Assembly: GCF_000251145.1 (NCBI RefSeq)
Contig: NZ_AIDW01000022.1
Coordinates: 54,805-118,804, forward strand
DNA: 64,000 nt
Direction: 5' to 3'
From: Sphingomonas sp. PAMC 26621
GTDB taxonomy: Bacteria > Pseudomonadota > Alphaproteobacteria > Sphingomonadales > Sphingomonadaceae
This document shows positions 1-10,200 of the stretch, in pieces. A program made the position numbers and the translations under genes. How positions within the stretch are numbered: position 1 is the first letter of the stretch; every line of letters begins with the position of its first letter. Below the pieces are notes generated by a model. It did not search any database. It worked only from the letters and a program-made list of their open reading frames with translations, and was not told the origin of the DNA.

Positions 1-99
1 GAAGCGGGAGAGGGAGAAGCGACGCACGCCCGTACGATTGACACACCACACCCCCCGGCAACACAGTAGCGCATTGATCTGCCCGCCGGAGTTTCCCCC

Positions 100-2925
100 A
101 TGCGTCTGTCCCGTGCCGCCCTCCTGCTGGGCGCCGCCCTGCTCCCCGCAACGCTCGCGCAGGCGCAATCAACCGCCCCTGCCCCCGCGGTCAAGCCGAT
201 CGCCTTCACCGAGCGCACGCTCGCCAATGGCCTGCGCGTCTATGCGATCCGCGACACCAGCACCCCCAACGTGTCGGTCCAGATGTGGTATGACGTCGGC
301 TCGAAGGACGACCCCGCCGGCCGCTCGGGTTTCGCGCACATGTTCGAACATCTCATGTTCAAGGCGACGCGCAACCTCGTGTCGGAACAGATGGACCGGC
401 TGACCGAGGACGTCGGCGGCAACAACAACGCCTCGACCAACGACGATTACACCGAATATCACGAGACGATCCCCGCCAACCACCTGCAGCGCCTGCTGTT
501 CGCCGAAGCCGACCGCATGGCGAGCCTGGTGGTCGAACCCAAGAGCTTCGCTTCCGAACGCGACGTGGTGAAGGAGGAGCTCCGCCAGAACACCAACGCG
601 CGGCCGTACGGGAAGCTGTTCTCGCTGTATTTCCCCGCGATCAGCTACACCCGCCACCCCTATGCGCGCGGGACGATCGGCAGCATCGACAATCTCGACA
701 GCGCGCAGATCGATGACGTTCGCGCGTTCCACGCGACCTTCTACCGCCCCGACAATGCAGTACTGGTGGTGTCGGGCAATTTCGACCCGGCGCAGCTCAA
801 CCAGTGGGTCGACCAGTATTTCGCCAAGATCAAACGCCCGACCCGCGCGATCCCGCGCCTCATCACGACCGAGCCGCCGCGCACGCAAGCCGTCAGCCGC
901 ACGGTCTATGAGGCGAACACCCCGCTCCCCGCGGTGCTGATCAGCTACCCCATCCCGGCCGACCGCGACCCCGACAGCGCCCCGCTCGCGGTGCTCAACA
1001 CGATCCTGTCGCAGGGCGAAAGCTCGCGGCTGTATGAGAGCCTCGTCTATCGCGATCAGCTCGCGCAGTCGGCCGAGACCTATCTCGACGTCAAGCAAGG
1101 CCCGGGCAATCTCGCCGTGATCGCGATCATGGCGGGCGGCAAGGACGTCGCCACCGGCGAGGCGGCGCTGCGCCGCGAAATCGCGCGGATGCGCGACACC
1201 ACGGTCAGCCCGGCGGAACTCGCCAAGGCCAAGAACCAGATCGTCACCGCCGAACTGCTCGGCCGCGAGACCGCCGAGGGCAAGGGCCGCACGATCGCGC
1301 AGGCGACGATCATCGACGGCGACCCCCACGCCGCCGACCGGCAGCTTGCCGAGATCGACCGCGTCACCGCCGCCGACGTCCAGCGCGTCGCGCGCAAGTA
1401 TCTGCAAGACAATCGCGCCGCGACGATTCACTATCTCCCCGCCGAAAGTTCGAACGGCGCGAAGGGCGACACGATCGCCGTCGCACCTACGGTCGTCGCG
1501 CAGCAACTCGTCACCCCGCCCGACGTCCAGATCGTCACGCCGGCGAGCGCCGCCGATCGGATCGCACCCCCCGCACCTGCTGCAACGATTCCGGCGACCA
1601 CCCCAAGACCGGTCGAATTCGCGCTCGCCAACGGCCTGCGCGTCGTCGTCGTCGAAAAGCACGATCTGCCGCTGATGACCGCCTTGCTCGTCGGCCAGGG
1701 CGGCGGCGCGAACGATCCCGCCGCGCTCCCCGGCGTCAACAGCCTCGCCGCGACGCTGCTGACCAAGGGCACCGCGACCCGCAGCGCGACCGACATCGCG
1801 CAGCAGATCGAGACGCTTGGCGGCGCGATCTCGAGCGATGCAAGCTGGGACGGCTCGACGATCGACATCACGGTCAAGGCGGATCAGGCCGCGCCCGCGC
1901 TCGGTATCCTCGCCGACGTCGCGCGCAACCCCGCGTTCAAGCCCGACGAGATCGAGCGCGCCCGCGCGCAGGCGATCGACGGCGTTCAGGTTGCGCAGAA
2001 GAACCCGAGCCAGCTCGCCGGCCTCGTCGCCGTCCGCACCGCGCTGGGATCATCGGCCTATGGCCATCCGCTCGAGGGGACGCCCGCGTCGCTCAAGGCC
2101 ATTGGCGCGAAAGACATTCGCGCCGCCTATGCCGCGACCTGGGCACCCAAACAGGCAGCGCTCGTGCTAGTCGGTGATATCACCCCGGCGCAGGCGAGGC
2201 CGCTCGCGGAAGCCGCGTTCGGCACGTGGCGGACGGTCGCGACGAAACCCGCCACCGTCCCGATGCAGAGCTACCCCAAGCCGCGCGTCGTCGTCGTCGA
2301 CATGCCAGGCGCGGGGCAAGCGGGCGTGGTCGTCGCACGCCCCGGCCTCGCGCGCAGCGATGCGCGATATTATCCGACCGCAGTCGCCAACACGATCCTC
2401 GGCGGCGGTTTCTCGTCGCGGCTCAACCAGGAAATCCGGATCAAGCGCGGGCTCGCGTACGGCGCGGGAAGCTCGCTCCAGGCGGGCCGCCAGCCCGGGC
2501 TGGTCGCGGGCCGTACCTCGACCAAAAACCCGTCCGCACCCGAAACCGTCTCGATCATCCTCGCCGAGATGAAACGTCTCGGCGCGGAAGCGGTCACGCC
2601 CGCCGAACTGGAGACGCGCAAGGCGGTGCTCGTCGGCAACTTCGGCCGCGCGACCGAGACGACCGGCGGGATCGCAGGGACGGTCGGCGGCTATGTCGTG
2701 CAGGGCGTGCCGCTCAGCGAACTCGGTGCCTATGTCGCCAAGGTCGCGGCGGTCGACCCGGCGGCAGTGCAGGCCGCGGCGGCGGCAGAGCTCGACCCGG
2801 CGCGCGCGAGCGTCGTGGTGGTCGGCGATGCGAAGGACTTCATCGATCCGCTGCGCAAGGCGTATCCGCAAGTCGAGGTGATCCCGGCGGGCGCGCTCAA
2901 GCTGGAGACCGCGGCGCTCCGTTGA
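100..2925 (+). CDS. M16 family zinc metallopeptidase, two-lobed, secreted
   Basis: This is a 941-residue insulinase/pitrilysin-type (M16) peptidase that should degrade peptides in the periplasm or at the cell surface. An N-terminal signal peptide ends near residue 23 (LAQAQS). The first M16 module carries the inverted zinc motif HxxEH as HMFEH, with H80, E83 and H84, and a third ligand E160 in the ERDVVKEE helix at the family spacing. A second M16 module begins near residue 510 and lacks HxxEH, as expected for the inactive lobe of tandem M16 proteins. The ATG at 100 follows a GGAG about 9 bases upstream. A strong hairpin lies just downstream. Family is certain; the substrate is unknown. Confidence 0.95.
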   Translation: MRLSRAALLLGAALLPATLAQAQSTAPAPAVKPIAFTERTLANGLRVYAIRDTSTPNVSVQMWYDVGSKDDPAGRSGFAHMFEHLMFKATRNLVSEQMDRLTEDVGGNNNASTNDDYTEYHETIPANHLQRLLFAEADRMASLVVEPKSFASERDVVKEELRQNTNARPYGKLFSLYFPAISYTRHPYARGTIGSIDNLDSAQIDDVRAFHATFYRPDNAVLVVSGNFDPAQLNQWVDQYFAKIKRPTRAIPRLITTEPPRTQAVSRTVYEANTPLPAVLISYPIPADRDPDSAPLAVLNTILSQGESSRLYESLVYRDQLAQSAETYLDVKQGPGNLAVIAIMAGGKDVATGEAALRREIARMRDTTVSPAELAKAKNQIVTAELLGRETAEGKGRTIAQATIIDGDPHAADRQLAEIDRVTAADVQRVARKYLQDNRAATIHYLPAESSNGAKGDTIAVAPTVVAQQLVTPPDVQIVTPASAADRIAPPAPAATIPATTPRPVEFALANGLRVVVVEKHDLPLMTALLVGQGGGANDPAALPGVNSLAATLLTKGTATRSATDIAQQIETLGGAISSDASWDGSTIDITVKADQAAPALGILADVARNPAFKPDEIERARAQAIDGVQVAQKNPSQLAGLVAVRTALGSSAYGHPLEGTPASLKAIGAKDIRAAYAATWAPKQAALVLVGDITPAQARPLAEAAFGTWRTVATKPATVPMQSYPKPRVVVVDMPGAGQAGVVVARPGLARSDARYYPTAVANTILGGGFSSRLNQEIRIKRGLAYGAGSSLQAGRQPGLVAGRTSTKNPSAPETVSIILAEMKRLGAEAVTPAELETRKAVLVGNFGRATETTGGIAGTVGGYVVQGVPLSELGAYVAKVAAVDPAAVQAAAAAELDPARASVVVVGDAKDFIDPLRKAYPQVEVIPAGALKLETAALR

Positions 2926-2933
2926 TCGCCTCG

Positions 2934-2970
2934 CCCGCCGTCACCCGGGCCGGAAGCGGGTGACGGCGGG
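2934..2970 (+). terminator. Hairpin after the M16 peptidase gene
   Basis: A perfect 14-bp stem (2934-2947 with 2957-2970) closes a 9-base loop just after the stop codon. There is no T-run, so it may be a terminator or an mRNA-stabilising end rather than a classic intrinsic terminator. Confidence 0.5.
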
Positions 2971-3011
2971 CAGCGATCCCGGCAATACGGGTTGCCCACG
3001 CTACCCCTCCT

Positions 3012-3085
3012 CCCGTTCGTTTCGAGCGCAGTCGAAAAACCCGGCACAGCGCAGGTTTCTCGACTTCGCTCGAAACGAACGGGGG
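3012..3085. repeat. Dispersed long palindrome, copy 1 (imperfect)
   Basis: An inverted repeat of about 73 bases has arms beginning CCCGTTCGTTTCGAGCG and a central GGCACAGCGCAGG. The left arm carries two substitutions relative to the right arm. A second, perfect copy lies at 32520-32592 in another intergenic space, which marks this as a dispersed REP-like element rather than a local terminator. Confidence 0.8.
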
Positions 3086-3131
3086 GAGTGTGTCAGCAAC
3101 CTGGTAACCCGGTTGCGTTACTAGCCAGCCG

Positions 3132-4094
3132 GTGACTCCACGTGCCTTCCTGACCCGCCACAAGCTCTGGCCGCGTCCGCGCGAGGTTCTCGTTGCGCTC
3201 GCGGTGGTCGCCGTCCTGCTCTGCCTGTACCCGGCGGTACAAGCGATCCTCGACCAGGCGCGCAAAGCGGCGCTCTCCGACCCCGCGCCGGGCGGCTTCG
3301 ACCGAGAGGATCATTTCCCCGGTGCCGCCTATTTTTACGCGGAGGATGCACCCGGTGCGATCCCGCCCCCCACGCTCCCGCTGCTCGCGCGCCTGCTCGG
3401 GACCGACGCCTCGGTCCACCCCGCCGCGCCCTTCTCGCTGGCGCACGCGAGCGCGACCGACCGCGGGCGGGCGCTGCAATGCCTGACCGCCGCGATCTAT
3501 TATGAAGCGGGCGGCGAACCCGTCGCGGGGCAGCGCGCGGTCGCGCAGGTGATCCTCAACCGCGTCCGCCATCCCGCCTTCCCGGCCACGGTGTGCGGCG
3601 TCGTCTATCAGGGGTCGGACGTCGCGCATTGCCAGTTTAGCTTCGCCTGCGACGGGGCGCTCGCACGGGGGATGCCCGATCAGGCGGCATGGTCGCGCGC
3701 GCTCGGCGTGGCGGCGGGGGCGCTCAACGGGGTGGTGATGCGCGATGTCGGACTGGCGACGCATTACCACAGCTATGCGGTCACCCCGACCTGGAACCGC
3801 AGCCTCGTGCTGACCGCGGCGGTCGGCGCGCATCTGTTTCATCGCTGGCAGGGGGCGGGCGGGACGGCGGCGGCGTTCCACCAGCGCTATGCCGGCGGCG
3901 AGCCCGTGCCGGGGCCGCTGCAACCGGTTGCCCCGTTGGCCGCGATTGCCCTTCCCGCGCCGCGCCCCGCTGCCGCCCCTGTCACGGCTCCTGAAAAACC
4001 TGCGCAGCATACCGCACCCGAACCCGAATACGGCCTGCCCGAAGCATCCGATATTCTCGATAAATGGAAGGACTCGGGCAAACCGTTGCGGTAG
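3132..4094 (+). CDS. SleB-like cell wall hydrolase, membrane-anchored
   Basis: The 320-residue protein has one N-terminal membrane segment (about residues 20-40), then a cell-wall hydrolase SleB domain (PF07486 type) around residues 110-235. The recognisable core reads AAIYYEAGGEPVAGQRAVAQ followed by VILNRVRHPAFP, with the family glutamate in YYEAGGEP. A low-complexity Pro/Ala-rich tail follows. It probably cleaves peptidoglycan glycan strands or remodels the wall from the periplasmic face. The start is a GTG at 3132; the next in-frame ATG lies deep in the domain. It ends 39 bases before the convergent S9 peptidase gene. Confidence 0.88.
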   Translation: MTPRAFLTRHKLWPRPREVLVALAVVAVLLCLYPAVQAILDQARKAALSDPAPGGFDREDHFPGAAYFYAEDAPGAIPPPTLPLLARLLGTDASVHPAAPFSLAHASATDRGRALQCLTAAIYYEAGGEPVAGQRAVAQVILNRVRHPAFPATVCGVVYQGSDVAHCQFSFACDGALARGMPDQAAWSRALGVAAGALNGVVMRDVGLATHYHSYAVTPTWNRSLVLTAAVGAHLFHRWQGAGGTAAAFHQRYAGGEPVPGPLQPVAPLAAIALPAPRPAAAPVTAPEKPAQHTAPEPEYGLPEASDILDKWKDSGKPLR

Positions 4095-4133
4095 CGGCCC
4101 GCCCCGGGGAGGGTCCGGGTGCCTGCGCCTGCG

Positions 4134-6044
4134 TTATTGCGCCGGCTTCAGATACCGGTCGAACCACGCCACCGTCCGCTTGCGCAGATCCGCATAATTC
4201 ACGGGCGCGCGGATGCCGTGGCCTTCCTCGGGGTAGATCACCAGCGACGTCGGCACGCCCTGGTCCTTCAACCCGTGCCAATATTCGATCGACTGGGTCG
4301 GCGGCACCTCAATGTCGCGCTCGCCGACATAGATGAAGGTCGGCGTCTTCGCGCGCTTGATGAAATTGACTGCGGAGACGTCCTCATACGCCTTGCGGTC
4401 CTGGTACAGCGTCTTGCCGAAGAACGGCAGCATCCACTGGTCGATCCCGTTGGTGCCGTAATAGCTGACCCAGTTGGACAGCCCCGCCCCCGCGACGATC
4501 GCCTTGAAGCGGTTGGTCTGCGTGTTCGCCCACATCGCCATGAACCCGCCATAGCTCCCGCCGGTCAGCCCGAGCCGCGTATCGTCCACGGGCGCGACCT
4601 TCTCGACCGCGTCGATCCCGGTCAGGATGTCGCGCAGATCGCCGCCGCCGAAGTCGCGCTTGTTGGCGGCGGTGAACGCCTCGCCCTGGCCGTAGCTGCC
4701 GCGCGGATTGGGCAGGAACACATAATAGCCCGCGTCGAGCAGGTCGCCATAGCCGCCGCCGAAGGACGGCGTGTTCGCCGCCGACGGACCGCCGTGGACG
4801 ATCGTGACCATCGGCGCCTTCTTCGCCGGATCCGCGCCGATCGGCGCGAGCAGCCAGCCCTGCGCGGTAAAGCCCTCGTTCTTCCAGCTGATCGACCGCG
4901 CGGTCATGACCGCGGGGATCGCGTCATTGTCATGCGTGATCTGCACCGGCGCAGCCACCGGTCCCGCGAAGATCGCGGGCGCATGCGTGAAATCCTGCGC
5001 GACGGTCGCGACGGTGCGGCCGTCCGCGCTCCACGCCGCCTTGGCGTCCCCCGCCGCCAGGCTCGCCGGTCGCGACCAGCCGAACCCGTCGCCGCGTTCG
5101 CCCACCGTCACCAAGCCGACCTGGTCGCCGCGGAGCGCCGTTCCGCGGATCGTGCCTGCGGTCCATTCGAGCGACGTCACCGTCAGCCGCGCGGTCGGGG
5201 TGATATTGCGCGGCGTGCCGCCCGCGAACGGCACGGTCCACACATCCCCGCCGACCGAGCCGAAATCGCTCATCAACCCGCCGATATAGGCGACCGTCTT
5301 GCCGTCCGGCGACACGCGCGGGAAATTGAGCTGTGTCGTCGGCTTGGCGATCGTGCGCACCGTGCCCGTCGTCGCATCGACCGCATCCAGCGTCGCGACC
5401 CACCAATTGTTGTCGCCATTGCCGAGCGCCGACGTGACGACGAACCCCGTCCCGTCCGGCGTCCAGTCATATTCATAGATGTAGCGATCCGCCGGCGACA
5501 CCGGCTTGACCGCGTCCGCCGCCACCGGCGCGCCCGCGAGGTCAAACACCGCGAGTCGCTGCTCGTCGCTCTTCTCGCCGATCTCGCCGATCTGGCGGAC
5601 CCCCGCCTGCGCCGCGCCGGCTTCCTTGGCGGCGCCGATCGTCACCAGCACCGCGATCCGCTTGCCGTCGGGCGCAAACCGGGGCGTCTGCGCGATGCCC
5701 TTGATCGTCGCGATCGTCCGCGCCTTCCCATTCTGGTCGACCGCGAGCGTCACCGTCCCCGCCGCGCGGTCGCGCGCGAGCCAGGCGAGTGTCCCGTCGG
5801 GCGCGAAGGTCAGGCCGGACAGCGAACACGCCTTCGCGCACGGATCGAAACTGCGCAGCACCTTGCCGTCGCGGACGCTGCGCAGCGTGATCGTTCCCTT
5901 GCCGAACGGGCTGGTGCTCTCGAACGTCGCGATCCGGTCGCCCTGCGCGGAGATCGCCAGGCTGCCATAGCCGTGCACCGGCGGCGGGGCCGCGAGCGCA
6001 TCGGTGGCGGTGGCGGCAAGCAGCAGGGCAAGGACAAGGCGCAT
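4134..6044 (-). CDS. S9 family (prolyl oligopeptidase-type) serine peptidase
   Basis: A 636-residue secreted S9 peptidase has a signal peptide (MRLVLALLLAATATDALAAP), a beta-propeller-like N-terminal half with WD40/TolB-type strands, and a C-terminal alpha/beta-hydrolase domain. The catalytic triad is visible as S497 in GGSYGGF, D577 in GERDIEVPP and H609 in EEGHGIRAP. It likely hydrolyses oligopeptides or acyl-peptides in the periplasm. The reading frame stays open far upstream, but the ATG at 6044 immediately before the signal peptide is the sensible start. Convergent with the SleB-like gene. Confidence 0.93.
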   Translation of the reverse strand: MRLVLALLLAATATDALAAPPPVHGYGSLAISAQGDRIATFESTSPFGKGTITLRSVRDGKVLRSFDPCAKACSLSGLTFAPDGTLAWLARDRAAGTVTLAVDQNGKARTIATIKGIAQTPRFAPDGKRIAVLVTIGAAKEAGAAQAGVRQIGEIGEKSDEQRLAVFDLAGAPVAADAVKPVSPADRYIYEYDWTPDGTGFVVTSALGNGDNNWWVATLDAVDATTGTVRTIAKPTTQLNFPRVSPDGKTVAYIGGLMSDFGSVGGDVWTVPFAGGTPRNITPTARLTVTSLEWTAGTIRGTALRGDQVGLVTVGERGDGFGWSRPASLAAGDAKAAWSADGRTVATVAQDFTHAPAIFAGPVAAPVQITHDNDAIPAVMTARSISWKNEGFTAQGWLLAPIGADPAKKAPMVTIVHGGPSAANTPSFGGGYGDLLDAGYYVFLPNPRGSYGQGEAFTAANKRDFGGGDLRDILTGIDAVEKVAPVDDTRLGLTGGSYGGFMAMWANTQTNRFKAIVAGAGLSNWVSYYGTNGIDQWMLPFFGKTLYQDRKAYEDVSAVNFIKRAKTPTFIYVGERDIEVPPTQSIEYWHGLKDQGVPTSLVIYPEEGHGIRAPVNYADLRKRTVAWFDRYLKPAQ

Positions 6045-6148
6045 CGGGCAACTCCAGGCGTGTGATGGAGTTGGATAGCACACTGAAGTGCCTAGGCAAT
6101 CCGTCACCCGGGCGACCGCCCCGTGCGCGCGGGTGCGCGCTCGAACGC

Positions 6149-6562
6149 CTATTTGTCCGTGCCCCGCGCCTTCCCCCAGGATCGGGCGGCGGTATAACCC
6201 AGATACCCCGTCCCGAAGAGCGCGTAGAGCGGCTCGGGGATCCCGGCGAGATAGACGTTCATCCCCGCTGCGATATCCTTGGCCATCTGCGGTTGCACCG
6301 CCGCGATCAACCCCATCGGAATCGCCCACAGCAGCAGCGCATACATCACGTATAGGAAGCTCGGCCGCGCGCGGCTCGTCCACGGGTCGGGGCTTTGCGC
6401 CTCGGCGAGGATCGCCGCCATCTGCGCCTTTACCTGATCGAGGTCCTGGCTCCCCTGCAACTCGAGCAGTTTCAGCTTCGCCTCGTCGCGCGCCTTGGGG
6501 TCTGGGATGATCTTGTCGATGATCCCCGCGATCGGGCCGATGATACCGTCCAGCAATCCCAT
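6149..6562 (-). CDS. GTA-type three-TM holin family protein
   Basis: The 137-residue protein starts MGLLDGIIGPIAGIIDKIIP, has a charged helical middle and then two hydrophobic segments (about residues 75-95 and 105-125). This matches the holin family associated with gene transfer agents and alphaproteobacterial prophages (GTA_holin_3TM type). Its role would be to permeabilise the inner membrane so that an endolysin can reach the wall. It lies 17 bases downstream of the GH108 endolysin gene on the same strand, forming a lysis cassette. No capsid, tail or integrase genes are nearby. Confidence 0.8.
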   Translation of the reverse strand: MGLLDGIIGPIAGIIDKIIPDPKARDEAKLKLLELQGSQDLDQVKAQMAAILAEAQSPDPWTSRARPSFLYVMYALLLWAIPMGLIAAVQPQMAKDIAAGMNVYLAGIPEPLYALFGTGYLGYTAARSWGKARGTDK

Positions 6563-6579
6563 TGTTCCGCTCCCGTTTG

Positions 6580-7119
6580 TTAACCGATCCGGTTGTCGAG
6601 CCAACCGTACAGAAAGGCCTCGTCGGCGGGTCGTCGCTCCGCCAGCGCGACATAGCGTTCGCCGCGCAGCGCCTCGATCGCCTTGCCCAGCACCGCCTCC
6701 CCCGCCGCCCCGCGCCTGGCGAGAAACCCCGTCACCGCGGCGAGCGTCGCCGCGCCGATCACCCCGTCCAGCGCGACGTCGGCATAGTCGCGCGCACCGC
6801 GATTGAGCGCGTTCAGCGCACGCTGGAGAAACCCGGTCGCGACCGCCGGGCCCATGTTCACCGCCGTATCGAACAGGATCGCCGCAACCGTCGGGGCAAG
6901 CCGATCCACCGCGCCGAACCGCGGCTGTTCCCAATACAGCCGCCGGTAAATCTCCCGCGCCATCGCGACCGGAAAGGCGCGCATCGCGCCGTCATAGCCA
7001 TTCGCGCGCGCCACCGCCGCGGTGATGCCGAACCGCGTCTCGCCGCCGCGGTCCGCCGGGTGATCGACATACCCGCCCTCACGCGCCAGCACCGCATCGA
7101 TCAGCGTCTCGACCGTCAT
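6580..7119 (-). CDS. Glycoside hydrolase 108 endolysin (N-acetylmuramidase)
   Basis: A 179-residue GH108 protein: the N-terminal catalytic domain begins LIDAVLAREGGYVDHPADRG with the proposed catalytic glutamate in REGGY, then GGETRFGIT and ILFDTAVNMGP. The C-terminal third resembles a peptidoglycan-binding module (PG_binding_3 type). There is no signal peptide, so export would depend on the adjacent holin. The gene pair is the lysis module of a phage or gene transfer agent. Alternatively it is a domesticated secretion-associated muramidase, since GH108 proteins are also annotated as secretion activators. Confidence 0.88.
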   Translation of the reverse strand: MTVETLIDAVLAREGGYVDHPADRGGETRFGITAAVARANGYDGAMRAFPVAMAREIYRRLYWEQPRFGAVDRLAPTVAAILFDTAVNMGPAVATGFLQRALNALNRGARDYADVALDGVIGAATLAAVTGFLARRGAAGEAVLGKAIEALRGERYVALAERRPADEAFLYGWLDNRIG

Positions 7120-7261
7120 CCCAGCCCTCCCGTTGCTGACGAATCGGGTAACCTATACGGTTCGTGTAGGACAGATGTTTCGCTACCCCATCTGGTCCAC
7201 GACAGCGCGGTCGGGATTTGCTAGTAACGCGGGATTAAACAACCTCCCTCAGCATGGGACG

Positions 7262-10200
7262 ATGATCGTACACCCGCCGCAGACCGAAACGCTTCCCTTG
7301 TCCGCGCGCTGGTCAGCACGCGCCGGCTCGATCGTGGGATATGCGGCCTTTGCCGCCGCGATCTTCCTGCTCGGTTATGTCGGGATCACGCTGACCCGCG
7401 GAAGCGGGACGATCGCGGCGCTGTGGGTGCCCAACGCCTTGCTGTCCGCCGCCATCCTGCATGGGGGCTGGCGCCGCTCAGGCGGGTGGATCGCGGCGGC
7501 CTTGGTGGGCTTCTCCGCCGCCAATTATGCCGTGTTCGATCCCAGCCGGACCAGCCTGTTCTTCCCGCTCGTCAACGTCGGCGAGGCGGTGCTCGGTTGC
7601 TGGCTATATACGCGCGGCCGCCGGGGCGCGCATGACGCCGCGCGCCCGGACATGCACAAGATCAACGACGTCGCGCGTTACGTAGTGTGCTGCTCGATGA
7701 TCGCACCGGCCGTGTCGGGGCTGATCGTCGCCGTCCAGCTTGCACCACCCGGGGAATGGCTCGATCTGCCGACTTGGGGAAGCTGGTCGCTTGCCGACGG
7801 TCTCGGCATGCTGATCACCGGCCCGGTCGCGCTGATCGCGATCGAGGCGTGGCCGCGCCGGCGCCAGATCGATCGGGCGCGCATCCCTGAAATTGTCGCG
7901 ATCCTGCTCGGGACTGCGGCGATCGCGCTGATCGTCTTCGGCCAGACCCGCTACCCGCTTGCCTTCTTCTGCCTGCCGATGATGATCATCGCCGCGCTTC
8001 GCCTCGGCATCACCGGGACCGCTGCCGCGATCTTCATCGTCTCGGTGATCGCAACGGCGGATACGCTGCTCGGATCGGGGCCGATGTGGCTGCTCAACGT
8101 CACGCTCAGCACGCGGATTCACGTGCTGCAACTGCTGCTGGCGACCGCCTTCGGGATCGGGCTGCCGTTCGCCTCGATCCTGAGCACGCGCGACCGGACT
8201 CGCGCCGAACTCAAATACGCCCGCGATTTCTCCGACACGTTGCTCGCCGCGATGCAGGAAGCGGTGTTCCGCACCGATGCCGAAGGGCGCTGGATCTTCC
8301 TCAACCGCGCCTGGGAAACGCTTACCGGCTATACGGTCGAGGAGAGCCTCGGCTGGAGTACCGCGCGGCTGCTCCATCCCGAGGATCGCAGCCATGCGGT
8401 GACGCATTATCCCCGGATCGTCTCGGGCGAGATCGAGGAAACCAGCCTCAAACAGCGTTTCTTCACCGCCGGCGGCGAATGTCGCCACATCGAGGTGACG
8501 CTGCGCCGCCTCAGCACGCCCGACGGCCGCTTCGACGGAACGATCGGCACGATCCGCGACATCACCGCCGCGGTGGCGACCCAGCGCGCGCTCGAGGACA
8601 GTGAGGTCCGGTTCCGCCGCCTCGCCGAAGCCGCGCCGGTCGGCATCTTCCGCGCCGGTCCGGATGGCCGGCTGACCTATGTCAATCGCGCCTGGGCGAT
8701 GAAGATTGGCCTGTCGGTCGAGGAATCGCTGGGCACGGGCTGGATGAAGACGCTGGTCGATCCCGACACCTTCACCCGCGAACCCGCATGGCACGGTCTC
8801 AAACCGGGGATGGTCAAGGTCCGCGACTTCGCCTTCCACGGGTCCGACGGCGGCGAATTATGGGTGCAGAGCGTCAACAGCGCCGAGTTCAACAGCGACG
8901 GCGTATTGACCGGCTATGTCGGGGCGGTCGTCGACATAACCGAACAACGCCGCGCGCGGATCGCGCTCGCGGAAAGCAAGCGGCTGTTCGAGACGCTTGC
9001 CGACCTTTCTCCCGCCGGGATCTACCGGTCGAACGCGACGGGCGGCATCACCTATGCCAACCGCGCCTGGCTCGATGTTGCCGGCCTGACGTTCGAACAG
9101 GCGCTGGGCGAGGGCTGGATACCGGCGGTCCATCCGGACGACCTCCAGCGCTTGCGCGAGGAATGGCGCGCCACCGTTCTCGACGAACGGGAATTGCGGA
9201 CGGAATTCCGCTTTGTCCGGTCGGACGGATCGGTCTGCTGGGTCGAGACGATCACCACCAGCGAGCACGATGACTCCGGCCGACAGGTCGGCTTCATCGG
9301 CGTCAACGTCGACATCACCGAGCGCAAGGCGACCGAGGCGGCGCTACGCGAAAGCTCCGAACAACTGAAGCTGCTTGCCGAAAACGCGACCGATGCGGTG
9401 TTCCGGATGAGCATCGACGGGGTCTGTCTCTACGTTTCCCCTTCGGTGGTGGACGTGATCGGGCTCACCCCGCGCCAGCTCGTCGGGCGCAACCTGCTGC
9501 GCGGCTTCCACCCGGATGACGCCGAGATGGTGATTCGCCTGCACCGCGAACTCGGCGCCGGGATCGCCGAACGGCGGGTGCTTGCCTATCGGCTCGAGCG
9601 GATCGATCGCCCGGGTACCTGGACGTGGCTCGAATCGAACAGCGGGCTAGTGCGCGATCCGGTCACCGGCGAGCCGCGCGAGATCATCTCGTCGGTGCGC
9701 GACATCACCGAACGCAAGCGGCTCGAACTCGAGCTCGATTCCGCGCGCCGCCATGCCGAGGTCGCCGCGCAGGCCAAGTCGAGCTTCCTCGCGAACATGA
9801 GCCACGAGATCCGCACCCCGATGAACGGCGTGCTCGGCTTTACCGAATTGCTGCTCGCGGAGGATCCCCGCGACGACCAGCGCCAGAAGCTCCAGATGAT
9901 CGCGGATTCGGGCAAGGCGATGATGCGCCTGCTCAACGACATCCTCGATCTGTCCAAGATCGAGGCGGGGCATGTCACGCTCGCGAGTGACCGGGTCGAC
10001 TGGCACCATCTGGCGCGAAGCTGCGCACGGCTGATCAAGCCGCTGACGACGACCGCGGGGATTGCGCTCGAGGTCGAGGTCGCGCCGGAGGTTCCGCCCG
10101 CGGTGATCGGCGACGGGCTGCGCTTGCGACAGATCGTCCTCAACCTGCTCGGGAATGCCGCGAAGTTCACCGAGCGCGGGTCGATCCGGCTCAGCGTCGG

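Noticed and set aside
4119..6065. 648-codon plus-strand frame opposite the S9 peptidase
   Set aside because: The peptidase triad and signal peptide on the minus strand are unambiguous; this frame is an Arg/Ala-rich shadow.
7133..7261. Upstream TTG start for the hybrid kinase
   Set aside because: The extra 43 residues are not protein-like and overlap the likely promoter region shared with the endolysin gene.
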